Below, piece by piece: positions 44,812 through 54,384 of a stretch of 64,000 nt of DNA (position 1 is the stretch's first letter; every line of letters starts with the position of its first letter). Below the pieces are notes generated by a model. It was not told the origin of the DNA. It ran no database searches and saw nothing but the letters and a program-made list of their open reading frames with translations. Source of the DNA: Eubacteriales bacterium (lineage in GTDB: Bacteria; Bacillota; Clostridia; Saccharofermentanales; DTU023); assembly GCA_030537525.1 (NCBI GenBank), contig JAUNVU010000001.1, forward strand, positions 91,144-155,143, read 5' to 3'. Position numbers and translations under genes: made by a program.

Positions 44812-44851
44812 GGGAAGCGGCTGGCCCCGAAGAGGGCACTTTCCCCGGCAA
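44812..44851 (+). promoter_or_regulatory. Branched hairpin between rpmJ and rpsM
   Basis: Outer stem TTGCCGG (44812-44818) / CCGGCAA (44845-44851), with inner TCGGG/CCCGA around 44820-44830, followed by ATTTTTTAT. GC-rich and shaped like a processing or attenuator site. Resembles the alpha-operon leader in location, but I cannot match it to a known S4 leader. Confidence 0.5.
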
Positions 44852-44906
44852 GCCATTTTTTATATATAGACAGGACAAATTTATTTAGGCACAGGAGGTG
44901 CAATTA

Positions 44907-45275
44907 ATGGCACGTATTGCCGGGGTAGACTTACCCAATGAAAAGAGGGTTGAAATAGGCCTGACCTATATCTTTGGTATCGGCCGCACAACCTCTAATC
45001 AAATTTTAGAGAAGACTGGTATCAATCCAGACACAAGAGTTAAGGATCTCAGTGAAGAAGAGATTACTAAGATCAGAGAGATCATTGACAATGAATATCA
45101 CGTTGAGGGTGACCTGAGAAGAGAGGTTGCCATGAACATCAAACGCCTGACCGAGATTGGCTGCTATAGAGGCCGCCGTCATCGTATGGGTCTACCTGTA
45201 AGAGGTCAGCGCACCAAGACCAACGCCAGGACACGTAAGGGTCCGAAGCGCACCATGGCCAAGAAGCGCAAGTAG
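44907..45275 (+). CDS. rpsM: Ribosomal protein S13
   Basis: 122 residues, normal. [14 protein letters not shown] at the start and [14 protein letters not shown] near the end. AGGAGGTG lies 6 nt before ATG 44907; the longer frame start at 44898 is out of place. Confidence 0.98.
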   Translation: MARIAGVDLPNEKRVEIGLTYIFGIGRTTSNQILEKTGINPDTRVKDLSEEEITKIREIIDNEYHVEGDLRREVAMNIKRLTEIGCYRGRRHRMGLPVRGQRTKTNARTRKGPKRTMAKKRK

Positions 45276-45285
45276 GAGGTATTAG

Positions 45286-45696
45286 ATGTCTAAGGTTAAA
45301 CGTGGTAAGGGTCGCGCAGCAGCGAGACCTCGTAGAAGAGATCGTAAGATGGTGGAGAAGGGCCAGGTCCATATCCACTCAACATTTAATAATACAATTG
45401 TCACTATTACTGACTTGCAGGGTAATGCCATTTCATGGTCATCAGCAGGTGTGCAGGGAATGAAGGGCTCCCGTAAGGGAACACCATTTGCCGCTCAGCT
45501 ATCAGCAGAACAGGCTGCCAAGACTGCTGCCGATCATGGCATGAAGTACGTAGAAGTATACGTACGTGGCCCAGGCTCAGGTCGTGAATCTGCTATTCGT
45601 GCACTCCAGACCGCTGGTCTTGAGGTGACAATGATTCGCGACGTTACACCCCTGCCGCATAATGGCTGTCGCCCACCGAAGCGCAGAAGAGTTTAG
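45286..45696 (+). CDS. rpsK: Ribosomal protein S11
   Basis: 136 residues, normal. [20 protein letters not shown] and the final [12 protein letters not shown] are family marks. AGGAGG precedes ATG by 6-7 nt. rpsD, which follows rpsK in many bacteria, is absent. Confidence 0.98.
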   Translation: MSKVKRGKGRAAARPRRRDRKMVEKGQVHIHSTFNNTIVTITDLQGNAISWSSAGVQGMKGSRKGTPFAAQLSAEQAAKTAADHGMKYVEVYVRGPGSGRESAIRALQTAGLEVTMIRDVTPLPHNGCRPPKRRRV

Positions 45697-45730
45697 TAGT
45701 ACCGCTTTTGATAGACCAGAGGAGGCTTAA

Positions 45731-46690
45731 ATGATCGAATCGATCGTACCGCAAATAGAATGTCTGGAAATTAATGATAATAAGAGCAAGGCTGTGTACA
45801 GTGTCGAGCCCTTAGAACGTGGCTACGCCACAACTTTGGGTAACGCCCTGCGTCGAGTTCTCTTGTCCTCTCTTCCAGGTTATGCTGTAACCGCTATAAG
45901 AGTCGAATCTGTCTACCATGAATTTTCGACTATACCTGGAGTAATCGAGGATATGACCGAGATTATTCTGAATGTTAAGGATCTCAGGACCAAACTCAAT
46001 GTTCCAGGTCCCAAGTCGGTCTACATCTCCAGTGAAGAGGGCTATGAGGGCGTATTAACTGCTGGTGACATCGTTCATGATGACGAGGTCGAAATCATCA
46101 ACAAGGACTTGCCAATCGCCACTTTGAATGGCAGCGGCAGACTGTTCATGGAAATGACGATCTCTGCCGGCGTTGGCTATAATAGTGCAGAGCGTAATAA
46201 GTGGCCCAATCAGCCAATTGGTGTCATTCCCATCGATTCAATTTTCAATCCAGTTCGTAGAGTAAACTTCCGTGTTGAAGATACTCGTGTCGGTCAGTTT
46301 ACAGATTTTGACAAGCTGATCATTGAATTGGAGACCGATGGTACAATGACTTGTGGTGATGCTATTAACTATGCTGCTAAGCACCTAATTGAGCGCTTCC
46401 AGATCTTTACGGAATTCAGCACTGATCTTAAACCGCAACAGGTTATGGAAGAAGAAGCTCAAGCCGAAGTCAGCGGCCTAATGGCCAGCCCAATCGAAGA
46501 TCTTGACTTTTCAGTTCGTACTTATAACTGTCTCAAGCGTGCCAATATCAATACCATTGGTGACCTGGTTGCCAAGACAGAAGAAGACATGATGAAGGTC
46601 AGAAATCTCGGGAAGAAATCACTGGAAGAAGTGGTATCTAAACTTAATGACAATAACCTAAGCCTAGCAGACTCTATAGATGAGATCTAG
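45731..46690 (+). CDS. rpoA: RNA polymerase alpha subunit
   Basis: 319 residues. N-terminal dimer domain with GYATTLGNALRRVLLSSLPG, and C-terminal DNA/UP-element domain (LDFSVRTYNCLKRANINTIGDLV... LGKKSLEEV). Full length. GAGGAGG lies upstream. rplQ follows. Confidence 0.98.
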   Translation: MIESIVPQIECLEINDNKSKAVYSVEPLERGYATTLGNALRRVLLSSLPGYAVTAIRVESVYHEFSTIPGVIEDMTEIILNVKDLRTKLNVPGPKSVYISSEEGYEGVLTAGDIVHDDEVEIINKDLPIATLNGSGRLFMEMTISAGVGYNSAERNKWPNQPIGVIPIDSIFNPVRRVNFRVEDTRVGQFTDFDKLIIELETDGTMTCGDAINYAAKHLIERFQIFTEFSTDLKPQQVMEEEAQAEVSGLMASPIEDLDFSVRTYNCLKRANINTIGDLVAKTEEDMMKVRNLGKKSLEEVVSKLNDNNLSLADSIDEI

Positions 46691-46714
46691 GCCTGTAAAT
46701 ATTAGGAGGAAATG

Positions 46715-47239
46715 ATGTCTGGATATAGACAGTTATCCCGTCCCAGCAGCCAGCGCAAGGCGCTTTTAAGACAACAGCTAACCACTCTGCTGGTAAACGG
46801 AGAAGTCAAGACAACTAAAACCCGTGCACTCGAGGTACAGAGAATGGCCGAGAAGTTAATCGGACTTGCCGTACGAGAGCACGAGAATTTTGAAGAAATA
46901 GAAGTTACCAAGTCACAAGCTAAGTTAGATGCTAAAGGTCGTAAGCTCTTGCAGACGGCAACATCTAAGGCAGGCAATAAATATGATAAGGTTGAGCGTG
47001 AAATGCTTACCGTGCAGATCAAGAAGGATCATCCATCACGCCTAGCAGCTCGACGCAAACTAATTTCTCAACTTTATGAGTATAAGAATGAGGATGGCGA
47101 GCGCATCAATACCGTAAACCATGTTATGGATGAACTGGCTCCCCGCTACAAGGATAGAAATGGTGGTTATACCAGAATGATCCGTCTAGGTCAGAGACGT
47201 GGTGACGCCGCAGAAATGGTCCTTCTGCAGTTAGTCTAG
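46715..47239 (+). CDS. rplQ: Ribosomal protein L17, long form
   Basis: 174 residues, longer than the usual 110-130. The N-terminal RQLSRPSSQRKALLRQQLTTLLVNGEVKTTKTRA is standard; a middle insertion with LDAKGRKLLQTATSKAGNKYD is present. Ends EMVLLQLV. ATG 46715 lies 5 nt after AGGAGG; ATG 46712 is too close. Terminator follows. Confidence 0.96.
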   Translation: MSGYRQLSRPSSQRKALLRQQLTTLLVNGEVKTTKTRALEVQRMAEKLIGLAVREHENFEEIEVTKSQAKLDAKGRKLLQTATSKAGNKYDKVEREMLTVQIKKDHPSRLAARRKLISQLYEYKNEDGERINTVNHVMDELAPRYKDRNGGYTRMIRLGQRRGDAAEMVLLQLV

Positions 47240-47260
47240 TTTAAGACTGATTATTAATTT

Positions 47261-47294
47261 AGGGATGTTACCATAAGTGACATCCCTTTTTTTT
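47261..47294 (+). terminator. Terminator after rplQ
   Basis: AGGGATGTTAC (47261-47271) / GTGACATCCCT (47277-47287), loop CATAA, then eight T. Confidence 0.9.
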
Positions 47295-47316
47295 ACATTT
47301 ATACTGCTATCTAGAG

Positions 47317-49077
47317 ATGAATTTTGCCAAGGCGATAAATTTAAGTTTTACCTATCCTCAGGCCGATAGTCCAGCACTATTGGATCTGAAATTCAATTTG
47401 CCAAAGGCTAGACATATTGCCGTTCTAGGAGCTAACGGTTCTGGAAAGTCGAGCCTGGCGAAACTTTTGGCGGCTCTTTACCAGCCTACTTTAGGTTCGC
47501 TCGAAGTTTTAGGCAGGGATTTAAATGATCCTGATGCCGCAGATTATCTGAGGCATAAGCTAGCGATTGTTTTTCAGAATCCAGATAACCAAATTGTCGC
47601 TACGACAGTCGAGGAGGACATTGCCTTTGGTCCCGAGAATCAGGGCATTGCAAATCCTCTTTTACGCCAATTAGTTGATGATGCATTGGAGCTAGTAGAT
47701 CTTACGGCTTATGCCCAGAGCGAACCGACTGAATTATCGGGCGGGCAGAAGCAGAAATTAGCCTTAGCTGGAGTGTTAGTAATGGATCCAGATGTTCTAA
47801 TTCTCGATGAGGCTACCTCAATGCTTGATCCTGAAACTGCGAGGGCGCTGTTTAAATTTATAAAAGAGCTCTGTCGCCAGCGAGAAATTAATTTAATCAA
47901 TATCACACATAATATGGAAGAAGCCCTAGAAGCAGATGAACTCCTTGTTTTAAAAGAAGGTAAAATTGGCTATCAAGGCTCTGTCAAGGATTTTTTTGTA
48001 GAAGACAATGTACGTTCATTTCATCTGCTTTATCCGCAGCATCTCTATTTATGGCGCGAAATTTTAAGAAGTATTAATAGTGCTGAGACGCCTTCTGCTT
48101 TGACCTTTTCTGAAGTAAAGGAAGCTATAATCAAACTCCTGGATAAGCAAGCATTCAGCAAGGATGCGATTGACGCTTGTGAAAAGTACTTAAATTCAAG
48201 AGCTGAGATTCAAAGAAAGAGGAGTGAAAATTCGCCAGTAATAGAGGTTAAGGATCTATATTTTTCGTATCGTCCAGACTTGCCAATTAGCATAGATACT
48301 TTACGAGGCATTGACTTTGACTTAAGACAAGGTGAGATTTTAGCGGTCCTTGGTCCTTCTGGCGCTGGGAAGTCAACTTTGATGTTGCACCTCAATGCTC
48401 TTTTAAAATTGCAAAGAGGAGAGATTAAGGTCTTAGGAGAGCGTTTGGGCAAGCAAACTTCTTTAAAGAATTTGCGCCGAAAAGTGGGTCTGGTATTTCA
48501 ATATCCTGAAAATCAATTATTTGCTGAAACAGTTTATAATGACATAGCATTTGGACCGCGACAGATGGGGCTTTCGGAAGCAGAGGTCAAGAGACGTGTT
48601 CTTGAAGCTTCATCGCTTGTTTCTATTGATGAGTCATTCATGGAGCGTTCGCCATTTGAGCTATCTGGAGGGGAGATGCGCAGGGTCGCAATTGCAGGCG
48701 TTGTAGCAATGGGGACTGAAATTATAGTGATGGATGAGCCTAGTGCTGGTCTGGATCCTGAGGGTTCTAGAGAGATAGTTAGACTTTTAAAGAAGCTTCG
48801 AGAATTGGGCAAAAGCCTCATACTCGTCAGCCATGATATGGAAGACGTTGCTGAGGTGGCTGATCGGGCGCTCTTACTCGAGGCTGGTCAGGTCCTGGGT
48901 TTTAGCAGTGCAAGAGAGCTGTTTAATCAACCAGAATTATTGAGTCGAGCCATGCTCTCAAGTACACCGCCACAGGAGATCATCCAGGCAATTAACGAGA
49001 CCTATTCTCTGGATTTCAAGGTGCAGACAACTGGTGAAGCCATTGATATTATAAAAATTCTTCTGGGGGCACAGTAG
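47317..49077 (+). CDS. Energy-coupling factor ATPase, EcfA1-EcfA2 fusion
   Basis: 586 residues with two complete ABC ATPases in one chain. Domain 1: Walker A GANGSGKSS at residues 38-46, signature LSGGQKQ at 140-146, DEATSMLD. Domain 2: Walker A GPSGAGKST at 346-354, signature LSGGEMR at 449-455, DEPSAGLD. Normally these are two genes (cbiO1, cbiO2) of about 280 residues; here they are joined by a linker around 280-310. Powers vitamin or metal uptake together with EcfT and changing S proteins. The stop abuts the ecfT ATG. Confidence 0.93.
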   Translation: MNFAKAINLSFTYPQADSPALLDLKFNLPKARHIAVLGANGSGKSSLAKLLAALYQPTLGSLEVLGRDLNDPDAADYLRHKLAIVFQNPDNQIVATTVEEDIAFGPENQGIANPLLRQLVDDALELVDLTAYAQSEPTELSGGQKQKLALAGVLVMDPDVLILDEATSMLDPETARALFKFIKELCRQREINLINITHNMEEALEADELLVLKEGKIGYQGSVKDFFVEDNVRSFHLLYPQHLYLWREILRSINSAETPSALTFSEVKEAIIKLLDKQAFSKDAIDACEKYLNSRAEIQRKRSENSPVIEVKDLYFSYRPDLPISIDTLRGIDFDLRQGEILAVLGPSGAGKSTLMLHLNALLKLQRGEIKVLGERLGKQTSLKNLRRKVGLVFQYPENQLFAETVYNDIAFGPRQMGLSEAEVKRRVLEASSLVSIDESFMERSPFELSGGEMRRVAIAGVVAMGTEIIVMDEPSAGLDPEGSREIVRLLKKLRELGKSLILVSHDMEDVAEVADRALLLEAGQVLGFSSARELFNQPELLSRAMLSSTPPQEIIQAINETYSLDFKVQTTGEAIDIIKILLGAQ

Positions 49078-49896
49078 ATGGACTTTAAAATTGGCCAATA
49101 CTGGCCTAGCAATTCAATCTTTCATAGACTTGATGCGAGGGCAAAGATCTTTGCTTTAATTGTCCTTTTAATTGCCTTACTCCAGTTATCTGATCCCTTA
49201 TCGCTTGCTATCTATACTGCTGTTTCTTTGGCTTTTTTAAAAATTGCAAAAATTCCGTTTAAGATCTTATTACAGAGTTTTAAAAACGTTTTATTCATAG
49301 TTCTATTTGCTTTCTTCATGAATCTTTTCTTCAGACCTGAGACTGAGCTAATAATTTGGCGATTAGGTCCTTTCAGACTTAGCCGTGAGGGCATAGCAAC
49401 AGCTTGTTTGATGAGTTTGAGAATTCTGCTTCTTGTATTTAATTCGACCTTTTTTCTTTCTCTGACAACTAGAGCCAGGGCGCTGGCTGATGCATTGGAA
49501 AAGTTATTGTCACCACTGAAGTTTTTCAAGATTCCTGTTGGAGAACTAGCTCTGATGATGTCCATCTCCTTGCGATTTATTCCAACTCTGATTGATGAAA
49601 GTGACAAGATTATCAAGGCGCAGGCTTCTCGTGGCGGTGATCTCGACAGTGGTAGTTTCTTAAAGAAGGCTAAGGCTTTTGTCATAATTTTGGTACCACT
49701 ATTTGTTACGGCCATCAAACGAGCTGGAGACCTGGCTCTGGCAATGGAAGTAAGGGGATATAAAGGGAGTGAGGGTAGAACTAGTCTCAATGAATCAAAA
49801 TTGACGGTGCAAGATTATCTATTCATGTTTGCTATTTTGCTTTTGACTGGACTACTACTGCAGGCAAGATTTATTAACTTCAAGTGGTCCTTATAA
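49078..49896 (+). CDS. ecfT: Energy-coupling factor transmembrane protein EcfT
   Basis: 272 residues. Several membrane helices, and the ATPase-coupling motifs QASRGGD (Ala-Arg-Gly type) and AMEVRGYKGSEGRT (second ARG motif). Shared membrane component of group II ECF transporters. No S-component gene is in view, as expected for the group II kind, in which S proteins are encoded elsewhere. Confidence 0.94.
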   Translation: MDFKIGQYWPSNSIFHRLDARAKIFALIVLLIALLQLSDPLSLAIYTAVSLAFLKIAKIPFKILLQSFKNVLFIVLFAFFMNLFFRPETELIIWRLGPFRLSREGIATACLMSLRILLLVFNSTFFLSLTTRARALADALEKLLSPLKFFKIPVGELALMMSISLRFIPTLIDESDKIIKAQASRGGDLDSGSFLKKAKAFVIILVPLFVTAIKRAGDLALAMEVRGYKGSEGRTSLNESKLTVQDYLFMFAILLLTGLLLQARFINFKWSL

Positions 49897-49924
49897 ATTG
49901 CTAATATATTGATGAGGAGGGGTT

Positions 49925-50890
49925 ATGAAATTTTATCTTAGTTATGATATCGGAGGCACTAATCTAAAGGTTGCCATTATCGATGAGAATTTTCGAATTC
50001 TCGGAAAGAAGTCGACCAAGGCAAATGCCAAGGAAAGAAGTGGTGAGCAGGTCATAGAGGTCTCAATACAGCTTGGAAAAGACTTGATCTCTGAATTAGA
50101 TTTAAATTGTGATTCTATGCTGGCTATCGCTCTGGGTGCACCTGGTTTAGTTGATGATCACAGTGGTAGATTTGTCAGGGCTTCAAACTTAAATTTTAAT
50201 GATCTTGCGGTTCGAGATTTGTTCCAAAAAGAGTTTTCTAAGCCGGTATTCTTGATCAATGATGCTAATGCTGCAGCTCTTGCCGAGGCTGAACTTGGGG
50301 CAGGCAAGGAAACTGATACTTCAGTTCTGTTAATTCTAGGCACTGGCCTAGGAGCTGGTATTTGTATAGATCATAAAATTTATACAGGCTATAGTGGATT
50401 GGCGTCTGAACTAGGTCATCATGTGATTGAACTGAATGGTAGACCTTGCTCTTGTGGACGAAATGGTTGCTTTGAACAGTATTCCACAGCAGGGGCATTA
50501 ATTCGGCTGACAGAAGAAGCTATAGAAGAAGAGCCTGAATCAATTTTGGCGGCCGAGGTTAGGGATGCGGGTCGTGTCAGCGGGCATACGGCATTCTCGG
50601 CGGCTAAGAAAGGTTGTTCGGCTGCTGCAGCCGTCCTTGATCAGTATTACGAATATCTTGCTGAAGGTGTGGCTAACGTTATCAACTTTTTGATGCCAGA
50701 ACTCATCATCATCGGTGGTGGAGTTTCTGGTGCAGGACAGGTATTAGTTGATGGTATAGAAGCGAAGCTGGATGGGAAGGTTTTCACAGCTCCAGGCTGT
50801 CCCAAGACTCGTCTGGTTTTAGCTGCCATGGGCAATGAGGCGGGTCTTTTAGGACCAGCAATTTATGCTGCAACTGAGTTAAAGTGCTAG
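49925..50890 (+). CDS. ROK family sugar kinase (glucokinase-like)
   Basis: 321 residues. GGTNLKVAI ATP-binding start, LGTGLGAGICIDHKIYTGYSGLASELGHH and the zinc-binding block CSCGRNGCFEQYST (ROK signature). Phosphorylates glucose or an N-acetyl-hexosamine; substrate undecided. Sits between ecfT and truA, which are usually adjacent; GAGGAGGGG precedes ATG. Its last bases overlap truA. Confidence 0.9.
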   Translation: MKFYLSYDIGGTNLKVAIIDENFRILGKKSTKANAKERSGEQVIEVSIQLGKDLISELDLNCDSMLAIALGAPGLVDDHSGRFVRASNLNFNDLAVRDLFQKEFSKPVFLINDANAAALAEAELGAGKETDTSVLLILGTGLGAGICIDHKIYTGYSGLASELGHHVIELNGRPCSCGRNGCFEQYSTAGALIRLTEEAIEEEPESILAAEVRDAGRVSGHTAFSAAKKGCSAAAAVLDQYYEYLAEGVANVINFLMPELIIIGGGVSGAGQVLVDGIEAKLDGKVFTAPGCPKTRLVLAAMGNEAGLLGPAIYAATELKC

Positions 50891-51690
50891 GACGCGATCT
50901 CGGATTTAAACTTGAGTTTTTGGGTAGCCGTTTTCACGGCTGGCAGTACCAGGAAAACGCCCCTTCAGTACAGGCGGCAATGGAAGAGGCCTGGCTGAGT
51001 TTAACGAGCGAGGAAAGGCGTTTTAAAGCATCATCGCGCACTGATGCTGGTGTCTCTTCAAGAGGTTTGGTTTGTCAATGCAAATCAAATATGAAAATAC
51101 CACTAGACAGGTTGCCGATCGCCTTAAATTATCATCTGCCAGAAGCCATTGTAGTTACTGAGGCCGTGGAATTGCCAAAGGAATTTTCTCTCAGACATCA
51201 AAGTATTGGGAAGCATTACATATATAGAATTTTTAATCGTCGGCTTCCTTCAGTATTTTTGGCAGATACCACTTATCACCACCCGCTACAGTTGAATCTA
51301 ACGCCTATTAGTCATCTAAACAGGCTTCTTGAGGGTGAGCACGACTTCCGAGCTTTTATGGATCAGGGAAGTCCTACACCTAGCACAATTAGACGGCTAG
51401 ACTTGATTCGTTGTCGAAAAACTGAAAACATAATAGAAATTCACGTGATGGGCTCTGGTTTTTTGTATCATATGGTGAGGATAATTGCAGGTACAGTGTT
51501 GGCTTGCGCCAGCAATAAATTGAGTCTAGAAGCAATTGAGGAAGCCTTTACTAAAGGTGACAGGACAGCTCTTGGAGCAACCTTGCCTGCTGCAGGACTG
51601 TGTTTAGAACAGGTCTTTTTTAAAGAAGAGCTCTTTGGAGCTGATGATCAAGCTGCCTATGAAGGCAAGCTTAGAGAGTTGAGTAAATAA
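50884..51690 (+). CDS. truA: tRNA pseudouridine(38-40) synthase TruA
   Basis: 268 residues from GTG 50884. Catalytic Asp lies in SRTDAGVSS (near residue 57). FEFLGSRFHGWQYQ-type N terminus (LEFLGSRFHGWQ), YHLP, and GSGFLYHMVRIIAGT near the end. Pseudouridylates the anticodon arm. Start overlaps the kinase stop by 7 nt and the stop overlaps pncB by one base. Confidence 0.95.
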   Translation: MLGRDLGFKLEFLGSRFHGWQYQENAPSVQAAMEEAWLSLTSEERRFKASSRTDAGVSSRGLVCQCKSNMKIPLDRLPIALNYHLPEAIVVTEAVELPKEFSLRHQSIGKHYIYRIFNRRLPSVFLADTTYHHPLQLNLTPISHLNRLLEGEHDFRAFMDQGSPTPSTIRRLDLIRCRKTENIIEIHVMGSGFLYHMVRIIAGTVLACASNKLSLEAIEEAFTKGDRTALGATLPAAGLCLEQVFFKEELFGADDQAAYEGKLRELSK

Positions 51691-53153
51691 TGAGAGATAT
51701 AGAAAATAAGATTAATTGTAACGGCAAGAACTTGAGTTTGCTGTCTGATTACTATGAGTTCACCATGGCCCAGGCTTATTATGAACAAGGCATTCACGAG
51801 CGAATGGCTTATTTTGACTTGTTTTTCCGGCAGGTGCCAGAGCAGGGAGGCTACGCCATAATGGCTGGTGTTTCGCAGATTATAGAGTACCTGCAGAACT
51901 TGAAGTTTGATGAAGAAATAATCGATTATTTGAGATCTTGCGGTTTCCATGAAGATTTTCTCGAATATTTGAGTAAATTGGAGTTTAGTTGTGATGTTGA
52001 TGCAATTCCAGAAGGAACTCCGATTTTCCCAGCGGAACCTTTGGTCAGAGTTCGTGGTCCACTAATCCAGTGTCAACTAGTTGAGACTATGCTTTTATTG
52101 TCGATTAATCATCAATCTCTCATCGCGACAAAGTCAGCAAGAATTGTCCGAGCTGCCAAGGGGCGGAAAGTCATTGAATTCGGTGCCAGGAGGGCACAAG
52201 GTTATGACGCTTCAATTCTCGGTGCCAGAGCTGCATATATCGGTGGGGTTGCAGGTACCTCTTGTACTCTAGCTGCCAAACTATTTGGTATCCCTGCTAT
52301 GGGTACAATGGCTCATTCTTGGGTCCAAGCCTTTGATACTGAGTATGAAGCATTTCTGGCCTACGCTGAGGTCCATCCTGAAAACACTCAATTATTGATT
52401 GATACCTATAATACTCTGCAGTCTGGTTTGCCCAATGCCATTAGAGTTCACAGAGAATTTTTAGAGCCGAGAGGAGAGAGTCTAAAAGCTGTACGCATTG
52501 ACAGTGGCGACCTTACCTATCTGTCACAAAAATGCCGTGAAGCATTAGATCAGGCAGGACTAGAGAACTGCCAGATTATAGTTTCTAACTCTATAGATGA
52601 GTATCTAATTCGCGAACTATTGGTGCAAGGTGCAACAATTGACAGTTTCGGTGTCGGTGAGCGTCTGATTACTTCGCGTGCAGAACCTGTATTTTCTGGA
52701 GTATATAAGCTATCTGCAATTGAAAATGCCGATGGTAAACTAGAGCCCCGTATGAAAATTTCTGAAAATCCTGGAAAGATCACTAATCCAGGTCCGAAGA
52801 ACGTGTATCGTCTATATAACGATGAAGGTTTTGCCGAAGCTGATTTAATCTGCCTAGAGGAAGAGGTTATTGATGATAGCAAGGATCTTGAAATCTTCGA
52901 TCCTCTACACACATGGAAGCGTAAGACTTTGACAAACTTTAAAGCAAGGAAACTACTTGAGCCAATTTTCAGAGCAGGCAAGCTTGTCTATCACGAGCCT
53001 AGCTTGGATGAGTCGAGAGATTATGCAAAGGAGCAGTTAGCTACGCTTTGGAATAGTATAAAGCGTTTGGAGAATCCCCAAATCTATTATGTAGACCTCT
53101 CTCAGAAACTTTGGGATTTAAAGGAGGATATACTACAAGAGAAGGACAGATAA
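51690..53153 (+). CDS. pncB: Nicotinate phosphoribosyltransferase
   Basis: 487 residues, the long Gram-positive form. SDYYEFTMAQAYYEQG at the start, ARRAQGYDASILGARAAYIGG and HSWVQAFDTEYEAF in the middle, and the phosphoribosyl loop (RIDSGDLTYLSQ). Makes NaMN for NAD salvage. Start overlaps truA by one base (TAATG). Converges with the next gene with 5 nt between stops. Confidence 0.95.
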   Translation: MRDIENKINCNGKNLSLLSDYYEFTMAQAYYEQGIHERMAYFDLFFRQVPEQGGYAIMAGVSQIIEYLQNLKFDEEIIDYLRSCGFHEDFLEYLSKLEFSCDVDAIPEGTPIFPAEPLVRVRGPLIQCQLVETMLLLSINHQSLIATKSARIVRAAKGRKVIEFGARRAQGYDASILGARAAYIGGVAGTSCTLAAKLFGIPAMGTMAHSWVQAFDTEYEAFLAYAEVHPENTQLLIDTYNTLQSGLPNAIRVHREFLEPRGESLKAVRIDSGDLTYLSQKCREALDQAGLENCQIIVSNSIDEYLIRELLVQGATIDSFGVGERLITSRAEPVFSGVYKLSAIENADGKLEPRMKISENPGKITNPGPKNVYRLYNDEGFAEADLICLEEEVIDDSKDLEIFDPLHTWKRKTLTNFKARKLLEPIFRAGKLVYHEPSLDESRDYAKEQLATLWNSIKRLENPQIYYVDLSQKLWDLKEDILQEKDR

Positions 53154-53158
53154 TTTAT

Positions 53159-54298
53159 CTAGTCCCTGGGGAAATGACCGAATTCAGGTCTGATCTGCAA
53201 ATTAATCTTAGGCAACTCTTCACTCAAGGTATAACTTATCTCCTGCATAATCTGATCAGCAGAGGTCTGTAAGCTTTCGGGGAAAAGAATTTCAATTTTT
53301 AAAACTTCCTTCCCATCATATCTGTAAAGATGAAAGTCATGAGGGTAGGGAGCTGGTTCATAAGCTTTACAGATGTCTTGAATTATCTTCCGAGCCTCAT
53401 TTAACTCTTGATCGTCTAGTGGTCGGGGATCAACATGAGTGCTGAGCAGTACTCCGTACTTCTCTAGCGCTTCGACTTCAAGACGCTCTACTTCTTCGTG
53501 GACTTCTATTAAACCGAGACTGGCATCAACTTCAACGTGGATACTACCTATAGTTCTGCCTGAACCATAATTATTGAGAACGAGGTCGTGGTGCTCAAGT
53601 ATCATTGAAGAAGAATCATAGAGTCTATCAATTGCCTGAATTAATTCCTTTGGCGGGCTTTTGCCTATTATTTCATCGAAGCTCTCCTTCAAGATTTGTA
53701 CGGCCTGCCAGGCAATGATGATTACCAGTAGCACAGCTAAAAATGCATCCAATGGTAGTTTGCTAAATTTGGCCAATATCAGGGTTATTAGCATTAGCAT
53801 ATTGATTATAATATCCATTAAAGAGTCGTTTAGAATCGCTTTGAAAATGAGAGAGTTTGTCTTCTTGTAAATCATCTGTGAACGAATGAAAAAGAAACTC
53901 TTAATGGCTATTGAAAGCATTAATACGATGAAGATTTCAAAGCTAATCGTAGCACGTTGATGACTGTAGATCGTCTGGATGGCAGATTTTATAACCTCAA
54001 AACTGGAAAATAAAAGAATTATAGCGAGAATAGTGCTGCCTATATACTCAATGCGACGATGACCAAAAGGATGTTCATTATCTGGTGCTTTGTTGGAAAA
54101 TTTGTTGCTAAAGAAGGCAATAAGAGATGTGAGCGCATCATTTAAATTGTTGATGGCATCGGCGATTAAGCTCATTGAAGAAGTAATTAAGCCTAGCAGT
54201 ATTTTGCTGACGAATAGTAAAGTGTTGAGAATGAGAAATAACAAACTGGTCCTAGTTCTCGTTTTCTCTAACTTATCTCTTGTTTTAGTAATTGTCAT
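53159..54298 (-). CDS. Cation diffusion facilitator (CDF) metal transporter
   Basis: 379 residues. Six membrane helices in the first 200 residues, followed by a cytoplasmic domain (about 205-300) and an extra C-terminal region. TM2 carries the AD-AINN-LND pattern and TM5 carries NDSLMD (metal-site Asp residues). Likely exports Mn, Fe, Zn or Co; the DxxxD in TM5 resembles Mn/Fe members. SD GAGGTG 5 nt before ATG. The C terminus is longer than typical (about 290-300). Confidence 0.88.
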   Translation of the reverse strand: MTITKTRDKLEKTRTRTSLLFLILNTLLFVSKILLGLITSSMSLIADAINNLNDALTSLIAFFSNKFSNKAPDNEHPFGHRRIEYIGSTILAIILLFSSFEVIKSAIQTIYSHQRATISFEIFIVLMLSIAIKSFFFIRSQMIYKKTNSLIFKAILNDSLMDIIINMLMLITLILAKFSKLPLDAFLAVLLVIIIAWQAVQILKESFDEIIGKSPPKELIQAIDRLYDSSSMILEHHDLVLNNYGSGRTIGSIHVEVDASLGLIEVHEEVERLEVEALEKYGVLLSTHVDPRPLDDQELNEARKIIQDICKAYEPAPYPHDFHLYRYDGKEVLKIEILFPESLQTSADQIMQEISYTLSEELPKINLQIRPEFGHFPRD

Positions 54299-54327
54299 CT
54301 TGTCACCTCACTACCGACTCTTGTAAA

Positions 54328-54336
54328 TGTTATAAT
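54328..54336 (+). promoter_or_regulatory. Extended -10 promoter for ridA
   Basis: TGTTATAAT with TATAAT at 54331-54336; no clear -35. A hairpin GCGAGC (54349-54354) / GCTCGT (54365-54370) lies just after the expected start and close to the ribosome site GAAAGG. Confidence 0.55.
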
Positions 54337-54384
54337 ATCCTCAATTCAGCGAGCTTAAAAGTTTGCTCGTAGAAAGGTGTTTTT

